A stretch of DNA of 64,000 nt from Candidatus Cloacimonadota bacterium. Lineage in GTDB: Bacteria; Cloacimonadota; Cloacimonadia; Cloacimonadales; Cloacimonadaceae. The position numbers were made by a program, and so were the translations under genes. The notes below the pieces were generated by a model. The model searched no databases. It was given only the letters and a program-made list of their open reading frames with translations, and had not been told where the DNA came from. Positions within the stretch are counted from its first letter, which is position 1, and each line of letters starts with the position of its first letter. The stretch lies in contig DUNQ01000029.1 in NCBI GenBank assembly GCA_012839325.1, positions 1 to 64,000 of the forward strand. The letters run 5' to 3'. This document shows positions 27,713 through 36,118 of the stretch, one piece after another.

Positions 27713-28254
27713 AATACTATCTCAAGCTTGGACTCATCTTATTTATTTTCAGCGTAGTAGCCAGCGGCATACTTGCCTTTGTGAATAGCCTAACCACTCC
27801 CATCATCGCCGCAAAGAAGGCGCAAGACGAGATAGATGCTCGTGAGAAGCTCATCCCCGGCGCAGTTTTTGAAGAGCATGAAACCGTTGACGGAGAGAGC
27901 TATTTTATCGCGCTTGATGAAGATAGCGAGCCCCTCGGTTTCGTGTTTATCGCATCTGAGAACGGCTATTCCAGCAAGATCTTGACCATGGTGGGAATCG
28001 ACGCAGATTTCAACATCATCGGCATAGAAATTTTGGATCAAGGCGAGACTCCCGGCCTGGGCGCAAATTGCGAGAACGAGAGCTTCACCGCTCAGTTTGC
28101 AGAAAAGCAGGCGCTGAATCTCAAAGTGAATCAAGACGATGGAGAGATCACTTCGCTCGCGGGTGCAACCATCACCTCGCGCACCATTGCAAACTCCATC
28201 CGAGAGCGCGCAAACAGCCTGAAATCGGCGCTTGAAACAGGAGGCGAACAATGA
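27709..28254 (+). CDS. rnfG: Rnf complex subunit G
   Basis: This 181-residue subunit has one N-terminal transmembrane helix (LGLILFIFSVVASGILAFVN) and a periplasmic FMN-binding domain. The covalent-FMN motif is seen as SLAGATITSRTI near residue 150, where the second threonine of the A-T-x-T pattern is the predicted attachment point. The ETPGLGANCENESF segment is also diagnostic. It is embedded in the rnf operon with 4-bp overlaps on both sides. A flavin transferase (ApbE) would be needed to load it and is not encoded here. Confidence 0.94.
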   Translation: MKYYLKLGLILFIFSVVASGILAFVNSLTTPIIAAKKAQDEIDAREKLIPGAVFEEHETVDGESYFIALDEDSEPLGFVFIASENGYSSKILTMVGIDADFNIIGIEILDQGETPGLGANCENESFTAQFAEKQALNLKVNQDDGEITSLAGATITSRTIANSIRERANSLKSALETGGEQ

Positions 28255-28841
28255 GCTTTTTAAAGGAATTAACCAAAGGGATCATCAAAGAAAATCCCAT
28301 ATTCGTCATAGTTTTGGGCATGTGTCCCACGCTGGCGGTCACCACCTCCGTGGTAAACGCTTTGGGCATGGGACTCGCAGCCACCTTCGTGCTGATCTGC
28401 TCAAACATCATGATTTCACTGATCAAAGACATCACGCCCGCAAGCATACGCATCCCAGTCTATATCGTTGTGATAGCAGCATTTGTCTCCATCGTAGATA
28501 TGATAATGGAGGCCTATTTGCCCGGCTTGCACAAGAGCTTAGGGCTTTTCATTCCGCTGATCGTGGTGAACTGCATCATCCTGGGCAGGGCAGAGGCCTT
28601 TGCCGGCAAAAACACGGTGCTGATGAGCATTGCCGACGCTATCGGGATGGGCTTGGGCTTCACGCTTTCGCTGACCATCGTGGGTACGATTCGCGAGATT
28701 TTGGGCGCAGGAACATGGCTAAATATCAGAGTGACGCCCGCGGGCTACGATCCCATGCTGATCGCCATCCTCGCTCCCGGCGCATTTATCACCCTCGGCT
28801 TTTTGATGGCCGTCATGAACATGATCAAGGAGAGGAAATAA
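28251..28841 (+). CDS. rnfE: Rnf complex subunit E
   Basis: This 196-residue membrane subunit has six predicted helices and is a paralogue of RnfA; the two pair in inverted topology. Family motifs are VLGMCPTLAVTTSVVNALGMG near the N-terminus and IVVNCIILGRAEAFA in the middle. Conserved cysteines in the two half-repeats (LGMCP and VNCII) coordinate the membrane-embedded [2Fe-2S] cluster between RnfA and RnfE. It is directly abutted by rnfA. Confidence 0.95.
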   Translation: MSFLKELTKGIIKENPIFVIVLGMCPTLAVTTSVVNALGMGLAATFVLICSNIMISLIKDITPASIRIPVYIVVIAAFVSIVDMIMEAYLPGLHKSLGLFIPLIVVNCIILGRAEAFAGKNTVLMSIADAIGMGLGFTLSLTIVGTIREILGAGTWLNIRVTPAGYDPMLIAILAPGAFITLGFLMAVMNMIKERK

Positions 28842-29450
28842 ATGGGTTACTTAGGTGAAATCTTCGTGATGGCGATGACAGCCATCTTTATCCAAAACTT
28901 CGTTCTTTCTCGCTTCCTTGGCCTTTGTCCTTATCTGGGCGTATCCAAAAAGCTGGATTCTGCGCTGGGCATGGGCTTGGCGGTGATCTTTGTGATGACC
29001 CTTGCCAGCTCTTTCACTTTCCTTATAAACCGATACCTGCTAATGCCTTACAATATGGAATATCTGCAGACAATCGCTTTCATCCTCACCATTGCCGCCC
29101 TCGTGCAATTTGTGGAAATGGTGATCCAGAAGTACGCGCCCGCCCTGTATAGCGCGCTGGGCGTATATCTTCCGTTGATCACCACAAACTGTGCTGTCTT
29201 GGGCGTTGCAATCCTGAACACATCCATGTTTCGCAGCGATGGCATCACGCCCTACAACTTCCTTGATAGCACCCTAAACGGCTTTTTTAGCGGAGTTGGC
29301 TTCACGGTTGTGCTGCTTGCAATGGCCGGAATTCGCATGCGCATAGAAAAAGCTGAAATCCCCAAAAGCATGCAGGGAATGCCGATCGCGCTCATACTCG
29401 CCGGCATAATGGCTCTGGCTTTTTACGGCTTCATCGGCTTCAAGATCTAA
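28842..29450 (+). CDS. rnfA: Rnf complex subunit A
   Basis: This 202-residue membrane subunit has six helices. Motifs are FIQNFVLSRFLGLCPYLGVS at the N-terminus and LITTNCAVLGVAI in the middle; the two cysteines (GLCP and TNCA) bind the shared [2Fe-2S] cluster with RnfE. The start codon follows the rnfE stop immediately and has AAGGAGAGG upstream. The C-terminal helix ends in the usual AFYGFIGFKI. Confidence 0.95.
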   Translation: MGYLGEIFVMAMTAIFIQNFVLSRFLGLCPYLGVSKKLDSALGMGLAVIFVMTLASSFTFLINRYLLMPYNMEYLQTIAFILTIAALVQFVEMVIQKYAPALYSALGVYLPLITTNCAVLGVAILNTSMFRSDGITPYNFLDSTLNGFFSGVGFTVVLLAMAGIRMRIEKAEIPKSMQGMPIALILAGIMALAFYGFIGFKI

Positions 29451-29460
29451 AGGAGAAAAG

Positions 29461-30483
29461 ATGCTATTTACTATTCTGCAAACTGCCTCACTTTTCGCCA
29501 CGATAGGAATCCCCGTGATTGTAATCGGCTCTTTGGGGCTGATCTTCGGGCTCATCCTCGCCGTGGCTTCAAAGGTTTTTGAAGTAAAGATCGACCCACG
29601 AGTTGCCGAGATCATCGAGATTTTACCCGGTGCAAACTGTGGCGCCTGCGGTCTCGCCGGATGTGCCGGATATGCCGATCGCATCGTAAAAGAAGGCGAG
29701 GCAATCAATAAATGTGCTCCCGGCGGAGCGGCGACGGTTGCCATCATCGCCAAGATCATGGGCATGGAAGCCAAGGCCATGGAGCAAAGAGTGGCTGTGA
29801 TCCATTGCTCAAGCGGCGGCAAGAACAATACCAAATGGAAATATTCTTACGAAGGAGTGGATTCCTGCAAAGCGGCTGTGAATATCGCCGGCGGACCAAA
29901 CTCCTGCGCATGGGGCTGCATGGGGCTGAACGACTGTCTCAAGGCTTGTCCCTTCGACGCTATCTCTTTGGATCCCAATGGCATGAGAGTGATTGATTAT
30001 GACAAATGCACCGCCTGCGGAATGTGCGTCGAAGCCTGTCCGCGCAATCTCATCCACCTCATCCCGATCAACCGCAACGTATATATCAAATGTTCTTCAA
30101 ATGATAGAGGCGCCGATGCACGCAAAGTGTGTGGAAGTGCAAAGCCTTGCATAGCTTGCGGACTCTGCGCCAAAGAATGTCCTGAGCAGTGCATCACCAT
30201 TGAAAACAATATTGCACGCATAGATTATAGCCTTTGCACGAACTGTGGACTTTGTGCCACGGTGTGCCCTTCTAAGACCATTCAAGACCTTCTCGCCGGC
30301 ATGCGCAAGAAGGCCGATATAAACCCCGAGGCTTGCATAGGTTGCACGCTTTGCACCAAGGTTTGCCCCACAGACGCCATACAGGGCGAGCTCAAAGAAG
30401 TTCATGTGGTGGACAAGGCAAAGTGTATAGGCTGCGCAAGATGCGTAGAGAAGTGCCCTAAGAACGCCATTGAAATGATTTGA
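29461..30483 (+). CDS. rnfB: Rnf complex subunit B with an expanded ferredoxin region
   Basis: This 340-residue electron-entry subunit accepts electrons from reduced ferredoxin. One N-terminal membrane helix precedes the Fe-S domain CGACGLAGCAGYAD near residue 60. The first ferredoxin cluster follows (CAWGCMGLNDCLKACP), then five more CxxCxxCxxxCP sets (CTACGMCVEACP, CIACGLCAKECP, CTNCGLCATVCP, CIGCTLCTKVCP, CIGCARCVEKCP). Proteobacterial RnfB usually has two such ferredoxin motifs, so this one has a long intramolecular wire, as in some anaerobes. It is last in the operon and is followed 17 bp later by a strong terminator. Confidence 0.95.
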   Translation: MLFTILQTASLFATIGIPVIVIGSLGLIFGLILAVASKVFEVKIDPRVAEIIEILPGANCGACGLAGCAGYADRIVKEGEAINKCAPGGAATVAIIAKIMGMEAKAMEQRVAVIHCSSGGKNNTKWKYSYEGVDSCKAAVNIAGGPNSCAWGCMGLNDCLKACPFDAISLDPNGMRVIDYDKCTACGMCVEACPRNLIHLIPINRNVYIKCSSNDRGADARKVCGSAKPCIACGLCAKECPEQCITIENNIARIDYSLCTNCGLCATVCPSKTIQDLLAGMRKKADINPEACIGCTLCTKVCPTDAIQGELKEVHVVDKAKCIGCARCVEKCPKNAIEMI

Positions 30484-30500
30484 CAATCCAACCACAAAAA

Positions 30501-30548
30501 GCCGGAATCCTTTAAGCTCCTATCATATTGGGTTCCGGCGTTTTTTAT
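30501..30548. terminator. Bidirectional terminator between rnfB and the M81 peptidase gene
   Basis: A 10-bp stem, GCCGGAATCC / GGGTTCCGGC (one G-T pair), with a 19-nt loop. TTTTTTATT follows on the plus strand and TTTTTG on the minus strand, so it serves both convergent operons. Confidence 0.9.
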
Positions 30549-30556
30549 TGTCTATT

Positions 30557-31981
30557 TTATATCAAATTGTATGTATGAGTGTAGTTTAGCCGGCTGAGAA
30601 CCTCATCCGTGCAACCGCGGCTGAGCGCGAGATAGCCCCTTGCGGCGATCTCTTTGAAATCCGGCGTGAGATAGCCCAGTTTCACCACAATTACGTCCGT
30701 ATTCATATAATCAATTTCAAGGGCTTTAAACATCTCAACTCCCGTAAAGCCTATATGTTTAGAGGTGATGATGAGATCAAAGTTTTCGGTTTCAAAAAGC
30801 ATTAGTTCTGAGGCGAAAATCCCGAAGTTTTCCACATGACGCACTGCTTTGCCTTTCAGAGTGCAGGGTTCAGAATACTCTGTATCATAGACCCCGCCTA
30901 TGGAAAGCTCGATTTCTTGGTGCATATTTTCTTTTAGTTTCTCCAGCGCAATAGGATCATAAATACCTGCAACTAATATCTTTTTACCTTTGCAATTGTC
31001 TATCAGATCGGTGGAAAGCAGAGTGATAATGGTGGTATTATCTCCGGTAGAGCCCGCGGTGGGGTTATCCCCGGAATCAGATACAAATACGGGCTTTACA
31101 GTTTCGTTAAGCGCAAGTTCCAGGGCCTTTTCTGCTTCATAAGCAGGCGAGGAAAAGCCGAACTCATCTTTGCGGGCTTCAAATTCTCGTGCGATCTGAT
31201 GAGCATAGTCGTCTGCTTTGGCCTGATTGTTATTTGTCACCACTAAAGCCGTGACGCCGTTCTCCTCGGTATCAGCCCAAGGAAAGCCCAGTAGCAGCGA
31301 AGCCGCGAGCACATCATCACCCTCTTCCATCTCTTTGAGCCTCGCGATTATTTCGCGCATGGGAGAGAAGTCTGTCTCGCTTTTTTCGCCGGCGATGAGG
31401 TAGGGGAGCTTTTCATAGCCAACAGTGAGCTTTGCGCCTTTACGCAGCAATTCATCCGCCATCTTCGCCGCGTGATAACCGGTTTCCCAAGCGTCTATAT
31501 GCGGCGCAGTCTTAAAGCCAACCATACCTGCCGTGTGCGAAAGCATGCTCTGGGTGATCGTGGCGTGCATATCAAGTCCAAGGACAATCGGCACGTTCGG
31601 ATAGCGCGCTTTAATGTCCTTTAGCAGATCGCTTTCTGCCGAGCCAATTCCTTCTATGCGCATAGAGCCATGTAGCGGCAAAACAAAGATATCCGGCGTT
31701 TCATCTTGTTCGAGCAACTCAAAGAATCTATCTTTAAGGCTTTGATAAAGATTGCGGTCTATCTCGCCATTTGGAACTGCTCGGGCAAAGAACAGCGGCA
31801 AGACTTTATAATAATCCTTACGCTCTTCAAAGAAATCAACCATGCCTTTGGCAAGGAGATAGCTATTCTTCTTGTCTTCATATTCGTCGCCTTCAAAGAT
31901 GTTGAAATCTTCCAGCCCAGTGATGATGGGATTGAAGGTATTCGATTCGTGAAAGAATCCGCCTATCGCTACTGTTTTCAT
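30557..31981 (-). CDS. M81-family (MlrC-like) metallopeptidase
   Basis: This 474-residue member of the M81/MlrC family is named for linearised-microcystin degradation, although most members have unknown substrates. Family features are the N-terminal GGFFHESNTFNP metal-ligand motif, LPLHGSM, LGLDMHATIT, TAPHIDAWETG and the GSTGDNT phosphate-like loop. No signal peptide is visible, so it is probably cytoplasmic. Its start overlaps the cutC stop by 4 bp (ATGA), so the two form an operon transcribed leftward to the shared terminator. Confidence 0.85.
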   Translation of the reverse strand: MKTVAIGGFFHESNTFNPIITGLEDFNIFEGDEYEDKKNSYLLAKGMVDFFEERKDYYKVLPLFFARAVPNGEIDRNLYQSLKDRFFELLEQDETPDIFVLPLHGSMRIEGIGSAESDLLKDIKARYPNVPIVLGLDMHATITQSMLSHTAGMVGFKTAPHIDAWETGYHAAKMADELLRKGAKLTVGYEKLPYLIAGEKSETDFSPMREIIARLKEMEEGDDVLAASLLLGFPWADTEENGVTALVVTNNNQAKADDYAHQIAREFEARKDEFGFSSPAYEAEKALELALNETVKPVFVSDSGDNPTAGSTGDNTTIITLLSTDLIDNCKGKKILVAGIYDPIALEKLKENMHQEIELSIGGVYDTEYSEPCTLKGKAVRHVENFGIFASELMLFETENFDLIITSKHIGFTGVEMFKALEIDYMNTDVIVVKLGYLTPDFKEIAARGYLALSRGCTDEVLSRLNYTHTYNLI

Positions 31982-32709
31982 GAAAATAGCTCTCTTATTT
32001 TCTTGATTTCTTCAATGTCGGTTTTGCGCACAAGATAGTCGCCCTCTCCGCTTTCCGAAAGGCTTAGCGCAAGGTTCTTATGTTTCATCATGCCGGGTAT
32101 CTTTTTTGAGGCGGAGAAGTGAAGCTCTTGCACTCCTGCGGTGGAGGCAATGATTCTCGCATTGTGCCTGTTTATGCCTGAGCCGGGCATGATGACTACT
32201 CTACTATCAGCTAAAGCATTTAATTCTACTATCTTAGGCAGCCCTTGAATGGCCTTTTGTTTGCCGCCGGAGGTGAGGATTCGTGCAATGCCGCACTCAA
32301 TTATATCCTCCAAAGCGGAGCTCATATCCTTCACATAATCGAAGGCGCGATGGAAGGTGACGCTCATGGGCAAAGCTTCATCCACCAATATCTTAACGCG
32401 CTCTATGTCCACTTCGCCTTGGGGCGTAAGTATTCCCAGAACCACACCTTCCGCGCCCATCTCTTTGGCAAAACGGATTTCACTGAGCATGGTGTCAAAT
32501 TCGTAATCGTCATAGCAGAAATCCCCGCTACGAGGGCGGATGAGCACATGGACGGCGATGGGAAGCTGACTTTTGACCTGTCTTAATAGTCCGGCAGAAG
32601 GACTGAGCCCACCGAGATCCAGCGCGCTGCAAAGCTCTATCCTATCTGCACCGGCCTCATGCGTAAGCTTCGCAGACTCAAAGCTTTCCACACATATTTC
32701 TAAGATCAT
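31978..32709 (-). CDS. cutC: CutC-family TIM-barrel protein
   Basis: This 243-residue protein has the CutC signatures LEICVESFESAKLTHEAGADR at the N-terminus (ELCSALDLGGLSPS follows), VLIRPRSGDF and TFHRAFDY, plus the MPGSGINRHN motif. It was first described in copper homeostasis, but a direct metal role is doubtful and the enzyme activity is unsettled. GGAGG lies just upstream of the ATG. It is first gene of a two-gene operon with the M81 peptidase. The 271 bp to its right are AT-rich. Confidence 0.9.
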   Translation of the reverse strand: MILEICVESFESAKLTHEAGADRIELCSALDLGGLSPSAGLLRQVKSQLPIAVHVLIRPRSGDFCYDDYEFDTMLSEIRFAKEMGAEGVVLGILTPQGEVDIERVKILVDEALPMSVTFHRAFDYVKDMSSALEDIIECGIARILTSGGKQKAIQGLPKIVELNALADSRVVIMPGSGINRHNARIIASTAGVQELHFSASKKIPGMMKHKNLALSLSESGEGDYLVRKTDIEEIKKIRELFS

Positions 32710-32863
32710 GATATCCTCCGGATATTCTTATATACAACTAAATTATACATATTAAATTACATGATTTCGGCAAGGCTCAGAGCTCGCGGCTTTTTGTCAA
32801 CTCATCATTTGCAATTTAGCTAAATAAAAACAGCAACAATTAAGATAATCGGCTTGAGAAGTT

Positions 32864-32885
32864 CTTATTGTTTGTGAACAATAAG
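32864..32885. repeat. Perfect inverted repeat at the edge of the restriction-modification island
   Basis: CTTATTGTT-TGTG-AACAATAAG: a 9-bp perfect stem with a 4-nt loop, about 100 bp past the 3' end of the methyltransferase gene. It is AT-rich and has no T-tract on either side, so it is a weak terminator candidate and could equally be a protein-binding dyad. Confidence 0.5.
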
Positions 32886-32980
32886 ACAATGTGGTAGAAG
32901 GTTATGCTTAGTTCCAAACATAGTATAAAAAATGCGACCACAAAATCTGGGATTCTATCTCAATGTTTGTTAATGTTGAT

Positions 32981-34033
32981 TTAAGCCTGTCGCATTGATA
33001 CGGATTGCATGGGCTCACTTAGTATCATTTCTGAATCTTGTACGTTGGTACGTTTTTGCAAGGCATGTTTGATCGAACAGGCAAGCACTCTGGCTAACTC
33101 AACCGGTACAGCATTACCAACCATTTTATACCCATCAGCAATCTTATTATACATAAATATAAAATTGTCTGGGAAAGTTTGAATTCTTGCACATTCTCGC
33201 ACAGAAAGCCTTCTGTATTTATGCTCATGACCGGGTTTGAAAATCCTGACATTTTGTTCTATAAATTTCATTTTTGGTGCACTTGGATGAATGGGGGCGT
33301 GTCGACCACCGGCTTGTATCGTGAAAGATACTTCATCCCAAGCTCTTACTCTATTGCGAGACATGTAGATCGAAGAAAAGCCTCCAGTCATATATTCGTG
33401 ATTAGGAATAGCTAAGGATGCGGGATTATTAGCCTTATTAGATTCGAGTGCAGGCAGGGGTTCAGGCATATCACCTATTGATTCTCTCAATGGTTTTATT
33501 CTCAAACTGGGCGAGGGGTAAAGATAATTGATATTCAAGTCCTTCCGAAATCCGATAATAATGACTCGTTTTCTATCCTGTGGCACACTATAGTTGCTCG
33601 CATTTAGTAGCGACCACCAAACATTATAGCCTATGGAATTAAAGCTATGTATTATCGCATTAAAAGCCGTTTTGTGCCTCGGCAGCAAGATGCCTGAAAC
33701 ATTTTCAGCAAGGAAGAATTTTGGCTTTTTATCTTTCAACACTCTTACATATTCATAGAATAGCTTACCTCTTTCATCATTGATACCACGTCCAGCACCA
33801 GCCTCGCTCCAGCTTTGGCAAGGAGGTCCACCGATGATTCCATCAGCATCTGGAATGCTTGCAGAATCAACGTTTACTATGCTATTAGTTACTAAGGTTG
33901 TATCTGGAAAATTAAACTGGAACGTGTCCCAAATGGATTGATCAAACTCATTTGCCCAAATTGTCTTAAACCCTGCCTGTTCAAATCCAAGATCAAGTCC
34001 GCCAGCACCTGTGAAAAGCGATACTATTTTCAA
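32981..34033 (-). CDS. HaeIII-type DNA (cytosine-5) methyltransferase
   Basis: This 350-residue C5 methyltransferase starts at TTG with AGGAGG 5 bp upstream. Motif I LFTGAGGLDLGF, the catalytic GGPPCQSW loop, the ENV motif (FLAENVSG), QDRKR and the C-terminal GYKMVGNAVPVELA are all present. The whole protein resembles M.HaeIII closely (for example RGKLFYEYVRVLK and NPASLAIPNHEYMTGG), so GGCC is the expected target. Codons are much more AT-rich than in neighbouring genes, which suggests horizontal acquisition. The cognate endonuclease gene lies upstream on the same strand, 119 bp away, and this gene has its own promoter in that gap. Confidence 0.93.
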   Translation of the reverse strand: MKIVSLFTGAGGLDLGFEQAGFKTIWANEFDQSIWDTFQFNFPDTTLVTNSIVNVDSASIPDADGIIGGPPCQSWSEAGAGRGINDERGKLFYEYVRVLKDKKPKFFLAENVSGILLPRHKTAFNAIIHSFNSIGYNVWWSLLNASNYSVPQDRKRVIIIGFRKDLNINYLYPSPSLRIKPLRESIGDMPEPLPALESNKANNPASLAIPNHEYMTGGFSSIYMSRNRVRAWDEVSFTIQAGGRHAPIHPSAPKMKFIEQNVRIFKPGHEHKYRRLSVRECARIQTFPDNFIFMYNKIADGYKMVGNAVPVELARVLACSIKHALQKRTNVQDSEMILSEPMQSVSMRQA

Positions 34034-34100
34034 GTCAACCTCCTATGCTATAACTATATGTCAAGCTACTGTCTGCAATAATGCTTTTAACTTTGCGACA

Positions 34101-34128
34101 ATACTAAAAAAGTGCATATATATGTCAA
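34101..34128 (-). promoter_or_regulatory. Promoter for the methyltransferase gene
   Basis: Reading the minus strand, TTGACA (34128-34123), a 16-bp spacer and TAGTAT (34106-34101) lie in the gap after the endonuclease stop. This would let the methyltransferase be made independently of the endonuclease. Confidence 0.6.
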
Positions 34129-34152
34129 GTATTCATGGTGTTATTTGATGTG

Positions 34153-35109
34153 TTAGTCGTTCCATTTTACCATAATGTTTAATATCGTGGCAGGCAGACC
34201 AACTAATCTTATGTCAAACTTTAAGCTTGGTTCTACTTTTGAACTGGCATTATGTATTCTGAAAGTAAAAGCCCAGCCATTATCTAAGCACATCTCTACG
34301 GTAGTGAATGATTTTTGTTTCATTCCTATGTATAATATACGGGTTGGCAGTTTACTGATGTTTATAACTTTTAGTAATTTTTCACCTTTTACAGCTTGAT
34401 TGAGTTCGCCTCTTAGATTGAATGTCGAGATTTCAGTAACTCTTTTTTGTTTCTTGCCGATTATTTTATAGAAATCGTGCATCCCAACAAGATATTCGAC
34501 CATATTTCTCGCTATATTTTTATTTGTCTTTTCGCTTCTTTTAATTTCCTCTATAAATGCGTTTAAGAGAGGTAAGTATATAGCTTGCTGCTTGTTGGGA
34601 ATGTCTCGCCAAAGTGTCTTTTTAGCTTTTTCTCTTTCAAGATAATCAAATATCGGGTTAATATCTTGCCAATATTCTTTTGAGCAAGGCTGGTTAAACC
34701 ATCTTTCACCAAAGTCAATGTTTTTTGAAAGACGGCTGTGTTTTACAGCATCATGATTGTGTTTTACACTTAATCCGATTTCCCATTTAATATTGGGTCT
34801 GGCGATTATAATATCTCGCACATCACCACTTTTACCGGCACTATCAGTTTGGATGCTTAAATCTATGCAATCGGAACATTTTTCTATTATTAATGGCTCA
34901 TAATCGATCACAACCTTAACTGCGGCAATTGCAGCACTTCTAAAGTTTTGCAACATTTCATTGCTCATGGAAGCATGCGCTTGCTTGGCAGCATCATATC
35001 CGGCATCTGTGTTAAGTTTAACCGATCTGTGTTTACTGATTTCTCTTTCGAAGGCTTTGATTACTTCATATTCAAAAGCTCTTCCATTATCGTTGCTTCT
35101 TCTATTCAT
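34153..35109 (-). CDS. HaeIII-family type II restriction endonuclease
   Basis: This 318-residue protein matches my memory of R.HaeIII over its whole length: RSNDNGRAFEYEVIKAFE at the start, KSGDVRDIIIARPNIKWEIG in the middle (D-x-x-x...E-x-G, a likely PD-(D/E)xK-type centre), SVKHNHDAVKHSRLS, and FGERWFNQPCSKEYWQDI. It should cut GGCC. AAGAGGT lies 9 bp before the ATG. It is transcribed ahead of its methyltransferase; no controller (C) gene or dyad was found. Base composition is AT-rich like the partner gene. The frame is intact, so the system is probably functional. Confidence 0.92.
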   Translation of the reverse strand: MNRRSNDNGRAFEYEVIKAFEREISKHRSVKLNTDAGYDAAKQAHASMSNEMLQNFRSAAIAAVKVVIDYEPLIIEKCSDCIDLSIQTDSAGKSGDVRDIIIARPNIKWEIGLSVKHNHDAVKHSRLSKNIDFGERWFNQPCSKEYWQDINPIFDYLEREKAKKTLWRDIPNKQQAIYLPLLNAFIEEIKRSEKTNKNIARNMVEYLVGMHDFYKIIGKKQKRVTEISTFNLRGELNQAVKGEKLLKVINISKLPTRILYIGMKQKSFTTVEMCLDNGWAFTFRIHNASSKVEPSLKFDIRLVGLPATILNIMVKWND

Positions 35110-35422
35110 CTGATAGTACCTCTTTTAAGTAGCGAGTCCACAATTTATCATTGATACAGAAAATTATTAACTCAGTTTTAAACCACCATAATTATACGCT
35201 ATTTTAGTTTTGCGAAAAATAGTCATAAAACTAAACGGATACATATGTTATGCCATGCACACATTAAGTGATATTCCCTTCAATTTTGTCAAGCAATATG
35301 ATTTCTGCGAGATACAATGTGCGAAATCAAGCTTGTTAAATTGTAGTGATTTATTTCCACAAAATTAGCTGTTTTTTAGCCAAAGCCTCATGAGTTCTCA
35401 CATAGATGAGCCTAAACCATTG
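35110..35422. other. AT-rich flank of the restriction-modification island
   Basis: About 310 bp with no gene. It is low in G+C like the island and contains the leader of the endonuclease gene. A family A repeat begins directly after it, marking a plausible boundary with native sequence. Confidence 0.45.
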
Positions 35423-35517
35423 CTTCCCCATAGGATACAGCTTAGCTTCCGCTTATGATATGCTCATGGCGATGACCATATCATGACCACATCATGACCG
35501 GAACCCAATAGGGAAGA
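35423..35517 (+). repeat. Family A palindromic intergenic repeat, copy 3
   Basis: GCTTCCCCATAGG ... CCCAATAGGGAAG ends with the ATGATATG-C-TCATG / CATGACCACATCAT core. It lies between the AT-rich island and the 3' end of the AMMECR1 gene. Confidence 0.9.
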
Positions 35518-35553
35518 CTTGGAAAAAATGCAGAAAATGTGGCAAAATATCAA

Positions 35554-36102
35554 CTAATCAGCGAAATCTTCTTCAGAAAATATATCGGCTGTGAAGCTGA
35601 AAAGCATAGCAGAGGGATCCAAATAGCTTCCCGAAGGCAAGCCCGCCTTGTGACAAATTTGCCTTAAGAACTCCTCTTTATCCCAGCCCCAATCCGGCGC
35701 CACTTGCGGAAGTAGAAGTCCGCTACCATAAGGATGTTGCAAATAAAGCCCATGAGTTCCTATCACTATCTCGTCCGCATTCTTCATCTCTTCCATGGGG
35801 CTAAGTATCGAGATCTCAATAGATAGCTCGCTGAGTTCATGCGCAGCGAGGGGCGGAAAGCGTGAGTCTTCAAAAGCTGCGGCAAGCGCCATATCATGAA
35901 TGCTGTCTAAGATGTTCTTAAATGGGCGGATATATCCTATGCATCCGCGGAGATTGCCACGTATTGTAAGAGTCACAAATATGCCTCGCATCTCGGAGTA
36001 TAAGGGGTCTTCAGGCGTGATGTAGCCAACGCCTTCCAGCCTTTTTCTGATCACATTGCGCGCATAGCCGAGCAGCTCTCGCTTTTGCTTTTCATCAAAC
36101 AT
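35554..36102 (-). CDS. AMMECR1-domain protein (AmmeMemoRadiSam system protein A)
   Basis: This 182-residue single-domain AMMECR1 protein has the family core RGIFVTLTIRGNLRGCIGYIRP near residues 42-63, with the invariant LRGCIG. EDSRFPPLAAHEL and VIGTHGLYLQH, then LLPQVAPDWGWDKEEFLRQICHKAGL, complete the fold. An AAGGAGAAAA site precedes the ATG. It lies downstream of a MEMO-family gene (16-bp gap), as in the bacterial and archaeal AMMECR1-MEMO-radical SAM triads. The radical SAM partner is not next to them. Biochemical function is unknown. Confidence 0.9.
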   Translation of the reverse strand: MFDEKQKRELLGYARNVIRKRLEGVGYITPEDPLYSEMRGIFVTLTIRGNLRGCIGYIRPFKNILDSIHDMALAAAFEDSRFPPLAAHELSELSIEISILSPMEEMKNADEIVIGTHGLYLQHPYGSGLLLPQVAPDWGWDKEEFLRQICHKAGLPSGSYLDPSAMLFSFTADIFSEEDFAD

Positions 36103-36118
36103 AATTTTCTCCTTATAT

